Shown: piece by piece, positions 34,501 through 46,643 of the stretch
Numbering within the stretch: position 1 is the stretch's first letter
Layout of the letters: every line of letters starts with the position of its first letter
From: Floccularia luteovirens
Lineage: Eukaryota; Basidiomycota; Agaricomycetes; Agaricales; Squamanitaceae
Direction: 5' to 3'
NCBI GenBank assembly: GCA_009739215.1
Contig: VSJF01000010.1
Location: 248,001-312,000 of the forward strand
DNA: 64,000 nucleotides
Made by a program: the position numbers and the translations under genes
The notes under the pieces: model-generated
What the model saw: only the letters and a program-made list of their open reading frames with translations
What the model was told of the DNA's origin: nothing
Databases searched by the model: none

Positions 34501-36063
34501 TCCTGCTCCGGTGGGAGCACAAAGAAGGATCGGCTCATCAGTCCCGAAGGCTATGGGATACAACTTGCTTTGAATACGGTTGAGTTTTGGGACAGTGAAA
34601 GCTTCACGTGCCCATGCAGGCAGATCAGAAATTGGTACGAGTTCACCATCAGCTACGGGTTTTTGCTTGGGGGCAGGAACGTGAATTTCTTCATAACCCT
34701 TCTTTGCACGTTTGAAAGAACCATCAGGCAGCTTGCATTTCTTGTTCGACATAAGGTGGCCTCCTTGACTAAATGCCATACTCTCCAAGTCTACTGTCTT
34801 CTTAGGTTGCACCGTAGATCCAGGTGGGAGAGTGGCTGTCTTAGGGACCTCTGGTTTCACTTCGTCGACATCCATAGCATCTGAACGAGACTTCTTTTGC
34901 CTATCCCCAGCCAATTCTCGTAGAATCCACCCAACGCCTTTCTCTCGCATAGCAACTTCAACATTGACTCGTTCGTCAGCATCACTTCGCATGAGTTTCG
35001 TGCACCATACGATGACATCACGATTTTTGAGGAATTTGGTAGTTATATGAAAGCTTTGATAATCAAAAAGGTCCATGAGTTGATTCTCGCAGTCTCGTAG
35101 ACTTGATTCCGACCCAAGAATTGTAAGGACTGATGCAGCCTTCTCGGCAGCAGTGACCGGGTCTGGATAAACCTCTGAAACTTGGCGTTGGACCCAGAAG
35201 CCGTCGATGGAATGTGAAGAAACGATATCCTTCTCTGATTTCACCCGCTTATCTTTAGACGAATCCACGCCAATAACAAGATTCTCCTCTCCTGAATCAC
35301 CTGCATCGTCTGGCGCAGCCTCTGCATTTTCTTCCTCCTCTTCATTTTCATCGTCAGACTCGTCCCGAATCTCGAATCCTTCCTCTTCCTCCTCTTCCTG
35401 CTCCTCTTCGTCGAAAACAACCGCTACCCCAACCTCATCATCAATCTCGGCATCCTTCCGCTCCATGTCTGGGTCAGCCATAACCTCGTCGTCAGCATTG
35501 TAGTCGGTAATTTTTTTTGACAAGTTAACAAGTTGTGAGAACTGCTCGGTTGGCAAAGGACCCACGACTTCCTCAATCTCCTTTTTCTTGTCGAAATCCT
35601 TCATCCCTTCGTTTTTGAGAGTTTCTAGGACCGTATCTGCAGCACTGCGAACTACATCCTGGGGAGGTTCACCAAGTGCAGACTGAACAACAGACAGTAT
35701 GAGCTCATAAACCTCACGTGTCTCTGCTGTGCGGGGCCGATAGGTGAGCCCTTCAACGTCTTCGGTCGCCTCTATAATATCATTGTAACCGAAGCCTACG
35801 GTCTCTGCTTTTCGTTTTACGTGCTGCTTTTCTGACGCCTCCTGCTTGTGAGACTTTTTCTTCTTCTCGAGATCCTTCGGCACTTGACGAATAACGCGAG
35901 AGCCCATTTCTCGTGGATCAATACGACCCGCCAATGAAGTCGGTGCACCATCTGGTTCCTTGTCTCTTCGAGGTAGAGCAGACTTGTCTGCTGTGAGAAC
36001 AAGAGAAGAGATGGCACTGTAATTGTAACCAGAAAGGTCAGGCTTCCCAGATCGTCCAGCCAT
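28557..36063 (-). CDS. BRR2: Pre-mRNA-splicing helicase BRR2 (U5 snRNP 200 kDa subunit)
   Basis: BRR2 unwinds U4/U6 snRNA during spliceosome activation in the nucleus. The start is [17 protein letters not shown] (36063), the typical BRR2 N-terminus, with the SRVIRQVP and EGLTYRPRT segments and a long acidic linker (35300-35500). Cassette 1 has CAPTGAGK (motif I, near 34510), [11 protein letters not shown] (motif II, 34103-34130), [11 protein letters not shown] (motif III) and [12 protein letters not shown] (motif VI, near 33390-33425), then winged-helix and Sec63 parts. Cassette 2 has GAPTGSGK (31438-31462), [12 protein letters not shown] (31055-31085) and [13 protein letters not shown] (near 30260-30300), then a second Sec63 unit ending [17 protein letters not shown]. 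About 2,100-2,200 residues over many short introns. As in the family, cassette 2 is the degenerate one. Intact. Confidence 0.96.
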
Positions 36064-36157
36064 GGTTGTTTTGGTGAATGAGTCGAGTCGTTCACAAAAA
36101 GTTGTAAAGTCAAAAATCTGCTTACATAATATCATGCATTATATAAGTACAATACAA

Positions 36158-37476
36158 TTAAATAATTAATAGATCCGATGTATCAATCTTTGACTGCTTA
36201 ACCTCATCGACAACCACCTTTAGGTTCTTGAATTGCTCAACCTTACCCGACTTCTGTTAAATATAAGTACTAGCCAAGTCACCCCAATATATCTTCACTT
36301 ACTTGGACACTCACCACCCTGGCAGACGTGCTAGAAACCGCGAAGAATAGAGTTTCCCGAGGAGAGGCTGAATGGCATGACTCAATCCCAAAATTTATAT
36401 GAAAAAATAAAATCAAATGCTCACTGTGACTATCATGATGAACCATTTTATAGGGTTGTAATCCAAGTTGGCTTGAGGTCTTACGTCCTTTCACCTACAA
36501 GATTTCTTTCGTGGAGAACGCATGCCATAACATGAAATTGACTTACAGTAACCTTTGAATGAACAATCTTCGCGATTCCTTGCCCTACAAAACAGACCAC
36601 CAGAGGTCGGTACATTGCGATCTTCACTAGCAAACTAGGAACACCAGCTTCTTGCTCTTGTAAAGACAATTCTCCTTGCTACTTTTGATTCTTTAAATTT
36701 TGAGTCTTTAGTTACACAACACTTACCTCTGCAGTAGGTCTTTCAACAAGGTCTGTCTTGAATCCAAATTAATACGGTGGATATAAAACAATAGTATAGA
36801 AGGAGATACAAGGCCAATACCAAAGTCGGGTAGTTCATTTTCCGTGTAAGGGGTAAGGCGGTAAGAAGTCAAGCCTTCAGATTTATATCTGCTCAACGAT
36901 GACCACTACACTAAGTCGAGAAGTACTTGCCTGACTCGAATAAACAATGCCAAAAGTGATTTGTTGGGTTTGCAAAGTGATGTCCGACTTCTGCTGATTT
37001 CTGACCTGGACTGTATATATAGAATATTGATTATATGAAACGATTCGTTGGAGACATGACTGACTTGATTCCACAAAAAATCACTGGAAAATGTAGGAGA
37101 TGATTAGGTTAATTACAAAGATGTTCGCAAAATTGGACCAACCATCAAGGCCGTCCCGCAAGATGTCGTCCAAACCATTCAAATGCTTGTACACCTCAGG
37201 GTCTGCATAACCCCTCTTCCGCCTTTGCTTCTTTGGTGAGCGCTGCTGATCATCTCGCACCTCATTTGTATCCTGCCGCTTGCGTGAAGATCCTGCTATT
37301 ACTACAGCGTCCATACTAGAAGAAGTAGCTGGCCTCTCCGAATTCTTTCGTGGCTGACCGGAAGCGAACGCAAAGACTGCAAGAGTCCTCTGAAACTTTT
37401 CCGTACTCTCTGCGCTCAGGGTGTTTGCGTCATCATCATCGCTTTGCAAGTCAATATCTTCTTCCTTGGTTGTCAT
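36158..37476 (-). CDS. G/T(U) mismatch-specific DNA glycosylase (TDG/MUG family)
   Basis: This enzyme removes thymine or uracil mispaired with guanine in the nucleus. The start MTTKEEDIDLQSDDDD leads a charged, disordered tail with a nuclear signal-like RKRQ...KKQRRKRG. After splicing the core reads VIFCGIN-PGQKSAEVGHHFA (the GINPG motif with the catalytic-loop asparagine), then NPTNHFWHCLFESG-LTSYRLTP, GIGL-TDLVERPTAE, and RPLVVCFVGQGIAKIV, matching the TDG/Mug fold order. It ends SKIDTSDLLII-stop at 36158. One intron (36875-36930) uses a GC donor. About 330 residues; intact. The gene stops only 94 bp before the BRR2 start on the same strand. Confidence 0.9.
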
Positions 37477-37564
37477 CGAGCCTCCCAGATGCTAGGCATT
37501 AAAAGAGTTTCGAATGCACTAGTATGTAGTTGTATATTATTGACAATTTGTTTATGTAGGCGCT

Positions 37565-38277
37565 GTGTGGAGCAGGCGTGACATATCTACTTGTAATAAA
37601 GTTGCTTCAGAACTCAGCCGGTTGTTCATGATCAGCTTCAACTCCTACACCAATGCCAAGGTACTGTCCTACTTATGCTCCTTGTATATTGCCGTATCAC
37701 TGGTCGAGTATAAGGTAATCCCTAGACGCCTGTCCGCGGAGGAGTTGCAGCTATTGATGAGACCCCGTGAGCGAAAGCCTTATATACCTGGTTGGACGAC
37801 CTTTGCAGAGTTTCAGACGGACAGGGAACTGATTATGGCCTTCCGAGATGCGATTCAAGGCTTTTGTGTTGTTATCCCATATGCTACTGTGTGGTAATTT
37901 GTTCGACACATGAAGCTTGAAGGCCTTAAAACTGCGTATAACAGTGGTGTACTTCAACCCGATATCAGCCCTGGTAATATTCTGCTATTGGAGATGTTTG
38001 AGAAAATAGATGGAGGGTTTCTACGTGATTTCGAATATGGTAAAATCCTGGTTATATCCTTAAGCGCATAGAAGAAACTCATGAGAGAGATGACAGTATG
38101 TGCTCGGGGACGAAATTTTATAGTATTGCTGATGTACTGATTCAGGGGACACTTCCGTTCATGGTATTAAGGTAAAGTAACAAGTGGGAATTATTTCGGT
38201 GCACAGCTGCGGTGGCTGGTCTTTCCATGCGAGGTAGATCTACGAGAAATCAGGTTTCTACCAAAGTCAAAAAAATT
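37565..38277 (+). pseudogene. FunK1-type fungal protein kinase, degenerate
   Basis: Segments line up with the FunK1 kinase-like family of Agaricomycetes: VEYKVIPRRLSAEEL and TTFAEFQTDRELIMAFRDAIQG (37700-37870), the catalytic loop region GVLQPDISPGNILL (about 37945-37985, where HRD is expected), GGFLRDFEYGK (DFD-type motif), and GTLPFMVLR (about 38155-38180). A stop at 37895-37897 and others after FEYGK break the frame, and the catalytic HRD has become QPD. The N-terminal lobe is missing. I read this as a dead kinase copy on the strand opposite to its neighbours TDG and SEC31. Confidence 0.7.
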
Positions 38278-38499
38278 CTGTCAGCCAAATAATTCCTCAA
38301 GTCAGCAATACCAATTCTTGTATCAACTGGACATCCATAATAAATTGTAAATCTATTCCGCAAAGATGTACCTGGGAGATGAACATAAAATGGGATTGCA
38401 AATCACCCAATATTAGCTTCGGGCGGAGTAAGACTATGTATAATGAATCGATCCGTTCGTTATAGAAGAAATACTGTAACAATCTCTGGAGTTGACACG

Positions 38500-41400
38500 C
38501 TACATCCTCATGATGAGCTGTTTGATCCCCGACATCCACAAACCGATATCCTCGCCTTGTAAACCTTGTGTCAGAAGATCTACATGGATAGCAAGGGCGG
38601 CAGGACGATCTCGAGCTTCCATTGCTACATTATAAAAATTGAATTCAGAAAGAGATATAATAATAAAAATTTGCAACATACCGCGGGTAAGTACAAGCAG
38701 TTGTTCGACTATTCGATCGGATAGAGTTGAACAATTCAAAGCATCGAACAAAGGATTGATTCGTCGTTCGAGGTCATCCACAATACGTTTTTGCTGAGGC
38801 TAAATATTGTTTAGCTTAGTTGATACACGAAGTAAATAGATGTAGAGAAATACTCATACAGGGGTTGTCTGTTTCATTCGGTTCAAATGATCAAGTATAA
38901 CATGGTAAGCGGGAAGCACTGTTTCTGGGATATGACTGCGGTCTCCAGGTGCTACGAATCTATATTAGACCGACGACATTGAGTAAAAATGATAATATCA
39001 CATACGATATTTTGGTTGAGGCGGCGCACGAGAAATAGCAGATGTACGAGGTGGTCCTCCCCCGGGCTGCGGTGAGCCTGCAGGTGGATGAGATGGTCTG
39101 GGACGCTGCTGACCTTGCGGAGGACCATATGGTCCAGGATGTTGCATCTGTGGTGTTTGCATTGAAGGCGCCGGGCCTGGCCCTTGAAGTCCGGGGTGAT
39201 GTTGCTGTCCCGGTTGTGGGACACCATATGGTCCACTGGGGGGAGGCTGAGATTGACGAGCAAATTGTTGAGGCGGCAGATTTTGTCCAGGGTTTACACC
39301 CTGTGGGGGAGCATACTGCGGAGGAGTTGGTTGCCGAGAGGGCGGTTGTGGTTGTGCTGGAGACATCATACGGGCAGGTGGAGGGGCAAACTGCGGTGGT
39401 ACATTTTGGCGGGAAGGTGGTCTGGCTTGTCCAGGGTAAGGACCACCGCCAGGTTGTGGAGTCCCCTGGATTCGTTGCGTTTGAGGGGGTGGGGGAGGCT
39501 GTGGTCGTGCTTGAACACTTCCTGGACGTGGCGGTGGTGGTAAGGTAGCTTGACCTTGACCCACTAGAGGGGAACCTGTTGGTGAATAGGTAGGAGAAGA
39601 GGCTGCATTAGGGAACGGTGAGGTAATAGCAGCTAGTTTACTAGCGTTAGCACCTGCTGGACCACGATTGGTGCTCAAAACCGGTGCATCGTTCCATCCA
39701 CCCACCTCTTGTCGTTTTGGTGGTGGTGGTGGAGTGGGATTGACACCTGGGGTACCGTTTGCTCCCCTTGGAGGTGGGGGGACTGCAGTAGTGGGGTGTT
39801 GCTGTTGTCGAAGGTGCGGGGGTTGTGTAAGGGTGTTTGTGTTTTGGGGGTTATAAATATTTTGCGGATAGCTTGTCGGGGCGGAGGGCTGGCTGACAGT
39901 GGAATGTGATGGAACATATGCATTTGATGCAATAGCAGCGGGTGCAGGTGGAACGTATCCATAATGGCCTCGTTCAGAAGTGGCAGGTTGGTTGTATGGA
40001 GCTATGGGTTGTTGTTGTATAGATGTGTTGTAATTTTGATAACCCGAATATCCGGTTTTGTTGGCCGTAGATGTGGGAACTGCGGGAACTGCTGCCTGAC
40101 TCGCGACTTTGGCCGCAGGTGTTTGTTTGATGGTTGCAAGAAGGCGGTCTCTTTCCGAGCTTAAACCTGCATCATTGGAACCAGAATATGCGCTTGGAGC
40201 TAACTTTATAAAAACAACTGCCTCTTCTACAAGACCCTGTGCAGATAAGATATCGGCATATTCGTAGTATCGATCATAAAGGTTCGCAAGTTTGTACGCC
40301 TTGCCAGACTGTACATCAACATTCGAGGATAGATCTTCATCCTTGTAGTCGGTCGCAGAACGGAATACAGTGACCTTTTCTATGAATGTTTGCAAAGCAC
40401 GAGCATGGGCGGAATAATAGGATCCAACTGTGTTGTCTTTGGAAAGAAGATCGTTTTCCTCTTCCCGTAACTCGTCGGTCCAGATGCTCACCAACTTTTC
40501 CAAACGGTTTGACGCGAGGTAGGTCAAGGTGGCATTCTTCCTGTAAGCATTAGCCCGGGATATGGCATCACCATCTTCCGTCGATTTGAGAAGAGAAGAC
40601 TTGAATTCCAACCGATCCCCGAGCTGTTCTGCTAATCCATGAAATTCGTCTGGTTTTGCAAATGTACACAAAACAACAAAGATCTCATGCCATTCATTAA
40701 GGTCTGCATTTTGAACAATATCGGTCAAGTCATTTGTGACAACCGATTGCAACAAGCGGAGATATGGGCGTTGACTTGTGCGACGATCAAAATAGGCACG
40801 TTGTGTACGCTGTAGAAGTTCTTGTCCTCCTTGGACCGCCAAAAGAATAGCGTCAGCGAATCTGTTTGATGAGAGACATAATGACACTGCAGATTCGAAA
40901 TCTCCGAGTACAATAGCTTTGGTGATCAATTTATCCGTTTCTGACTCATCAGCAGGATATATCTTGAAGGAATTACTCCTCATTATCTCTGAAGTTACAG
41001 AAGAGGGTCCAGATCCAATCGTTGCAGCAACAGAAGAATCTAACCCATAGTTCGTATGTGGTACATGGACTGTACGTGATTCGCCGTCAGCTTGAGCAAT
41101 GCCAACAGTGCTGAAGAAGTCATGCTGGGGTGTGCCTGGTCCCAATTCGTCACCGAATAAACTAGGAGCTGTGGTTGTAGACTCTCCATCTCCAAGGGGG
41201 ATTAAACTGGTCGTGTCAGAAGTGACACCCGCGCTGACTTCCGAAGGTGTTTGTTCCAAACTGGAGACTTCGTGGGTGGCATCTTCACCGCTATCGCTGT
41301 CTTCTTGAGGGACCTCTTGTCGTTCTGGTTCAGCAAATGACACCACAGGTTCATGCGTTTTTCCAATTGCCGCGTCGTCCTCTGCAAATTTCGGCGTACC

Positions 41401-43274
41401 TGTAGACTTTTTGAGATTCTCGACTGCTTCCGCAACCCGAGCAGCAATCTCCTCTTTCGAGAAGTTGAGTAAAGTGACAAGCTCATCTCTGCTATTTGCT
41501 TTGAAGAGGCTGAGTAATGCTTTCCACCCATCTTTAGCAGCGGTAGAGCTGATGGATTTGATTGTTTCTTCTGTGAATGGCTCCAATGCCTTGTCTTTCA
41601 TAGCCAGTTGAAGCTTGGTAGCACGTTCAATCAGACTAGGTTCAGTTACCACCTGACGAATGTTGACGGAACTGCTCTGATTCTTTCCTTGTGCAGAAGG
41701 TAGATTAGATACTGTGATGAGCTTGCCACCAAAACCAAAAGAACTCGAGACAGGACGGCGAAGCCATTTTGGAGGTTGCTTAAGTGACAAGGTTCCGCTT
41801 TGGATTGAACGTGTACTTGAGGTGTCAAAAATATCAGCACCATCTGCTTGGGGTGTTGCAAACTTGGAGGTCCCGGGGGCGTCGTTGGTTGATTGTATGG
41901 AATGAATACCAATAGTCCCATCGAAGAAAGCAGTGGCAAGCAAATCGGGGTTTCGTGGGCACCATTCAACCTGGAATGCCCAATTGTCTGCGGATGGCAA
42001 CTGTGAGGATGTCAGCAACAATACTAATATCTAAACCTGAATCGCACCTCTCCGATGATCTCCGACGTCTGAGGATTCCAGCACAGAGCTCTGTTATCTT
42101 TTCCACACGATAACAGCAGATCTGCATCCTGTTTGCACCATGATAATGACAAAACTCCTTTCTCGTGTCCAGTGAGAATCTACAAATGGTTTAACCAGGA
42201 ACTATCGTCACATATGTTTTAATCGCACCTTCTCTGGTGCGCGGGCGTTGCGTAGATCCCAAACCATAATGATTGGAGATGAGTCATCCTCTGAGGCTGT
42301 TACTACTCTAGTGGCCTTTCAACAACATTCAGTATGAGTAAAAAAGAGGAAAGGAATGTGCGCACATTATCAGGATGCCAAGCAATGTCACTCATCCCCC
42401 TCCTACCTCCTACTGCCATCCCACTACCTGCCCCAACTTGTCCAGCTAAGGTACCTGCTCCTCCTCCATACGCTAGTGCAACCACCTCGCGTTTACCTCG
42501 TAGATCCCAAACAACTGTATAACCTGTGCTGCTAGCACCTGCAAGAACATATTGTACTTGTTGATTCCAGGCGACAGATGTAATCTCGTCGAGTTTTGTA
42601 CTACGAGCACCAGGGGTTGGTGTATATGGTTTGCTAGGATCTTTGAGATCCCAGATATAGACCTATGGTTAAATTTCAATTTCTATGGTTCATAACAGAT
42701 ATTACTAGTGATGAATTACCTCGCCATTGACACCACCCGATGCAAGAAGGTTCGATTGAATTGGATTGAAGTCCAGGCCTCGTACAGGACCAGTATGTGT
42801 GGTGTTTCGTAAAATGAGCGAATCGACGCTACTAATGAAAATTGTTCGTACGAGTGGATAAGGTGAAGAACAACGACGAACTTGGCTCCACTTAAAATCT
42901 TTGCAGGATCCCATAATGCGAGCTCGCCATTCTCCATACCTGCTGCGATTACACCGCGAGGACGACTTTGGTCATAAAACCCCCATGCTAAGCGATTGAA
43001 TCTGTAAATGTAAGTATGAATAAATCCGCTATACACAAAATTTTCAAGCAAACCTGGCTGTATCCGTAACAACGCCTTTGGGGCCATGCTGTCCCTCTCC
43101 TCCCAGTTCGTACTCTTCCCGGTCAAGGAAGTCTGGCGCCCATATTTCTAGTTGACTTTCATTACTGAATGATTCATCAAGAGCACCCGCAACCGTTCCA
43201 GTAGCCAGTAAAGGAAGAGAGGCAGACGGAGACCAAGAAAACGTGGATGTTCTATGAATTTCTTTTTGCTTCAT
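38500..43274 (-). CDS. SEC31: COPII coat outer-shell protein Sec31
   Basis: Sec31 pairs with Sec13 to form the COPII cage on ER exit sites. The start [16 protein letters not shown] (43274) and [20 protein letters not shown], then [10 protein letters not shown] and [20 protein letters not shown], give the WD40 propeller (43274 to about 42000). The Sec13-binding blade and alpha-solenoid follow ([40 protein letters not shown]). A long Pro/Gln-rich linker (39000-40150) has many PPPP runs. The last part, [19 protein letters not shown], ends [17 protein letters not shown] at 38500. Roughly 1,300 residues. The exon order and ends are family-typical and I see no lesion. Plus-strand frames across the Pro-rich part are only shadows. 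Confidence 0.95.
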
Positions 43275-43446
43275 AATTGAGAAAAATGATGTTCAGCCAG
43301 TAAAGAAAGTGTAAAGTTGTAGAAATCTGACACGTCAAGCTCACAGAATTTCACACCGGCCCTTAAGAGCACGTGACATCATACTTATCACAGCATACCA
43401 TTGCCAATCCAACAACATATAAAGTAAAAAATCAAAGGTTCAACAT

Positions 43447-45631
43447 TCAACTATAAGACGATTTGATTATATCCGCAGCTCTCTCAGAAAATGCGTATAT
43501 TGCAGCCTGCGGATGACAGCTAATAATATAAGGCTAAATCATCGAGAACCATAAGTACAACTTCGAAAACAATATCATGGAAAACCAAATATACTTACCA
43601 AAATTGACGCATCGATGATACGAACGCCATCAACCTTCTTTAATTTAAAGTCAGGATCCACAACCCCAGCCGTTGCACCCTTATATGTCATCCTGTTCGA
43701 ACTAGTTGGATGAAAGAATGTCCCGGCATTATGGGTGATATAATCATCAATTTCATCATCAGTCGTTACATTCTCTAGCCCTCCAGTAGGTCCTATTATA
43801 TAATCCGACCATGCAGGTGCGCTAACAAATTTGAAGGCTTGCTTGACGGCTTCTCGCAAGATACGGCGATCTACATCTTCTGACATGTATCTAGGATCAA
43901 TCAGGGGCGCGTCGAAGGGATTATTTGAACCCAGCCTGATTGACCCTTTTGATTTTGGAGACATGAGCCCGGCGACAATGGTGAAGAAGTGGCCATCACT
44001 AGGAATCAACGGACTTGGAATTACCAAACCATTCTGCAAATTGACCAAAAGGTTAAACATCATCTCTTTCGAAGAATGTGTGACGCACAGAGAGAAGAAA
44101 TTCATAATGTGGGGTCGTTTCTCCCACAGCTAAGGAGCCTTCAGAAACGGATGGAGGAGCTCTGAATATAGCCAAGTGAGAAAATAGTGAGTTGACAAAT
44201 GGTCCGGTGCCGTTGTTCTTCCACTGGTCAAGTAATTGACCAGCTACAACTGGATCGTTGAACTTCTCAAACGTATCGTTTCCATTGACAAGCCACGTAA
44301 GTTGCGTAGCGAAGTGGTCAGCAAAGTTCTGGCCGACCTCTGGAAGGTGAACCACAGGTGTGACGCCAACGGCCGAAAGTGCGTCGGAGTCACCTATCCC
44401 AGAATGGAGTAATACGTGAGGAGAGCCTATCACTCCAGCCGAAAGGATGATTTCCTTCCTTGCTTTCAAGTGTATCAATGAATCTGGTGAGGATTAACAC
44501 CAGAAGCTATATTTAGAAAATCGATTGACTTACGGCTGGAACTCAATTTGAACTCTACACCGCGAAATTGGGGCACTTTTCCATTTGAAGTTTTGAGGAT
44601 CCGAGACACAGTGGCGTTATTCATAACGTAGATGTTGGGCCTCGCGATCGCCCCATTCATGTAAGATGTTGCAGAACTACTACGATGAGCACCTTTAATG
44701 GTATTTTGCGTCCATCCTTGCCAAAACCAGTCACAATTGTTCTAATTTTTGTGCCAAACAGTTAAGTGCTCTTACCAAGGCCAAGGGGGTTACCCCCATT
44801 GTAATCCATGATAAACGGGAAGTCGTCACTCAGCTGTTTTGTGGTATGGATAATCCTGCCATCAATAGGGGTTGGAAAGCCTGACAAGCTGACTGAGTTC
44901 ATTCCATTAAAACTATGAAAAGCAGGGTTGAATTGGCCAGTAGTATTGTGATTATCGGCGGGGGGAGTCCACTTTTCGCTCTTTCGGAAGTAGCGTTGGA
45001 GGTTCTTCCAAGACCACCCATCGTCGCGAAGAAGCCTTGCATAATCGTCATACTCATCTTCCGATCCGCGCGTATATAACATGAAATCTGTTAGCAGTTC
45101 AGTCAATCTATTCCTATATGGTAACAAATAACTTACTAATAGAACTTGTCCCACCAAGGAGATGACCCCTTGGCATAGATATCGACCTTCCAGCAAGAGT
45201 TGGTTGTGGAACAGTAGTATAATTCCAATCGAATGTGGTTCCCCAGAGTTGCGGAGCAAACCAGGGAACGTCAGAGGCAAGAACTCCCACATTCCTAAGT
45301 ATACAGGATAATCACAGCTGTTCCTCAATGAATTGGATTACCAAAGACTTACGATGGTCCTGCTTCAAGGACCAGAATCTGGAATTTGCGATTTTCTGAT
45401 AACCTATTGGCAATGACGCTTCCTGAGGTACCACCTACACAACCTAATCAGCAATTGTAAGTTCCATAATGGGGCTGGCATACCTCCGATAATTATGAAA
45501 TCAAAATCTATGCCTTGTATGTCAGAAAAATTATGAACAACCACTGCATTTGTAGTTTTGAGCAATATAAAACCGATAGTTAACAGCCATAAGATAAAGC
45601 TGATGGAATCCTTCATATCTGAGAAGGACAC
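43447..45631 (-). CDS. Secreted GMC oxidoreductase (aryl-alcohol oxidase/glucose oxidase-like)
   Basis: FAD-dependent alcohol or sugar oxidase. The N-terminus (M at 45631, or 45616) has the hydrophobic ISFILWLLTIGFILL signal peptide. The FAD-binding fold DFIIIGG (before an intron) continues GTSGSVIANRLSENR and LVLEAGP (45340-45440). The second signature KEIILSAGVIGSPHVLLHSG lies at about 44390-44460. The C-terminal part has GTFFHPTSSNRMTYKG and VRIIDASIL; a last exon CHPQAAIYAFSERAAD ends at 43447. Both active-site histidines expected for the family (FHP and the H before PQAA) are present, but the usual HPVGT wording is changed to HPTSS. About 600 residues. Substrate unknown. Confidence 0.9.
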
Positions 45632-45670
45632 TTGGTTGAGCGATGGATAGCATATTGAGAAATTAGGTAC

Positions 45671-45680
45671 TTTATATGTA
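45671..45680 (-). promoter_or_regulatory. TATA box of the GMC oxidoreductase gene
   Basis: TACATATAAA on the minus strand, about 40-50 bp upstream of the first ATG at 45631. Confidence 0.4.
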
Positions 45681-45781
45681 CCTGAGATCAGCTCAAATCT
45701 ATTTCCCCAACATAGCTACCCCGCGCTGCCAGAATTCGAAATCATCAGCTTGAGGGTTGACAAGAACGCCATAATAGAGAT

Positions 45782-45870
45782 TTATACCATTCCTTCATGT
45801 TCGCGTATTCTGTCAATAGCCTGCCACCAAGGGTACGAAATGGGGTAAACTTCCTCATATACATCGTTCA
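45782..45870 (-). pseudogene. Short orphan coding fragment
   Basis: A minus-strand frame reads VYEEVYPISYPWWQAIDRIR and ends EHEGMV-stop. It looks protein-like (rich in W and Y, no simple repeat) but has no start, and an in-frame stop lies upstream. It may be the tail of a decayed gene; the rest of 45870-46640 shows only short frames. Confidence 0.25.
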
Positions 45871-46643
45871 CATCAGCGACAGCCGATGCATATCATAGTA
45901 AGTATCAGTTTGGATATTCAATTCAGTTCAAGCAACTCGGGTATCATACTCGTTGGCGCGTTCCTAAACGGGTATGAAACAAAAGGGAAAGTTAGCTGAG
46001 TCCTGATGGTGGCGCTGGAAATCATGTTCCAATTTACCTATGAGGTCGGTGTTGTAGGTAAGGAACAATAACTCTGTTCCGACCTACTTAAGTAGTGAAA
46101 CAAGACTCAAACACACCCTGCAAGTTGAAATCAATGGACTTCCAGTTTCCTTTGAAGATAATGTATATCTCAAACTAGTCCCAGCTGGGTGGTAGGTAGG
46201 TTGCAAGAAGATCAAGACAAGTTTGTGGAACCTCTAATAGGTATTTTGATGTATCGCTTAAGCAAAGCGATACGTACTTATGTTTATCAGTAGCACGTAA
46301 CTTTGATTCAAACTCGCAGATGAAATTCCAAGTTCTCATGATAAAGATCATAATGGTCCGTCTCCGAGTCGCGTATCCCCCAGTTTGCATCAGTACGCTT
46401 ATATTATCCCTTAGCGTCTTATTTGCAAGAAGACACGAGATGTGGAGCTACTGAAGTCTAGGTTAATCACAAGGATCAAGTTCAAGACAGTATCGGAAAT
46501 GGGACTTACCATGCTGACATAGTAAATCTGTGAATAGCCCAGGTGAGAAAACGTTGAATTAACAACTTCTTGGAGCTTCTTGGTTAAGCATTAGTCTGAA
46601 GTTAGATACATTGGATTGACCAGACCTTGCGAAGCTTATAGAT
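45871..46643. other. Intergenic between GMC oxidase and GPN2
   Basis: A short minus-strand frame (46175-46390) has no recognisable features. Nothing else is supported. Confidence 0.35.

Noticed and set aside
35207..35503. Plus-strand Ser-rich frame of 98 residues
   Set aside because: It is the complement of the BRR2 acidic GAA/GAG run.
38998..39909. Plus-strand open frames opposite the SEC31 Pro-rich linker
   Set aside because: They are shadows of the CCN-rich proline codons; SEC31 explains the region fully.
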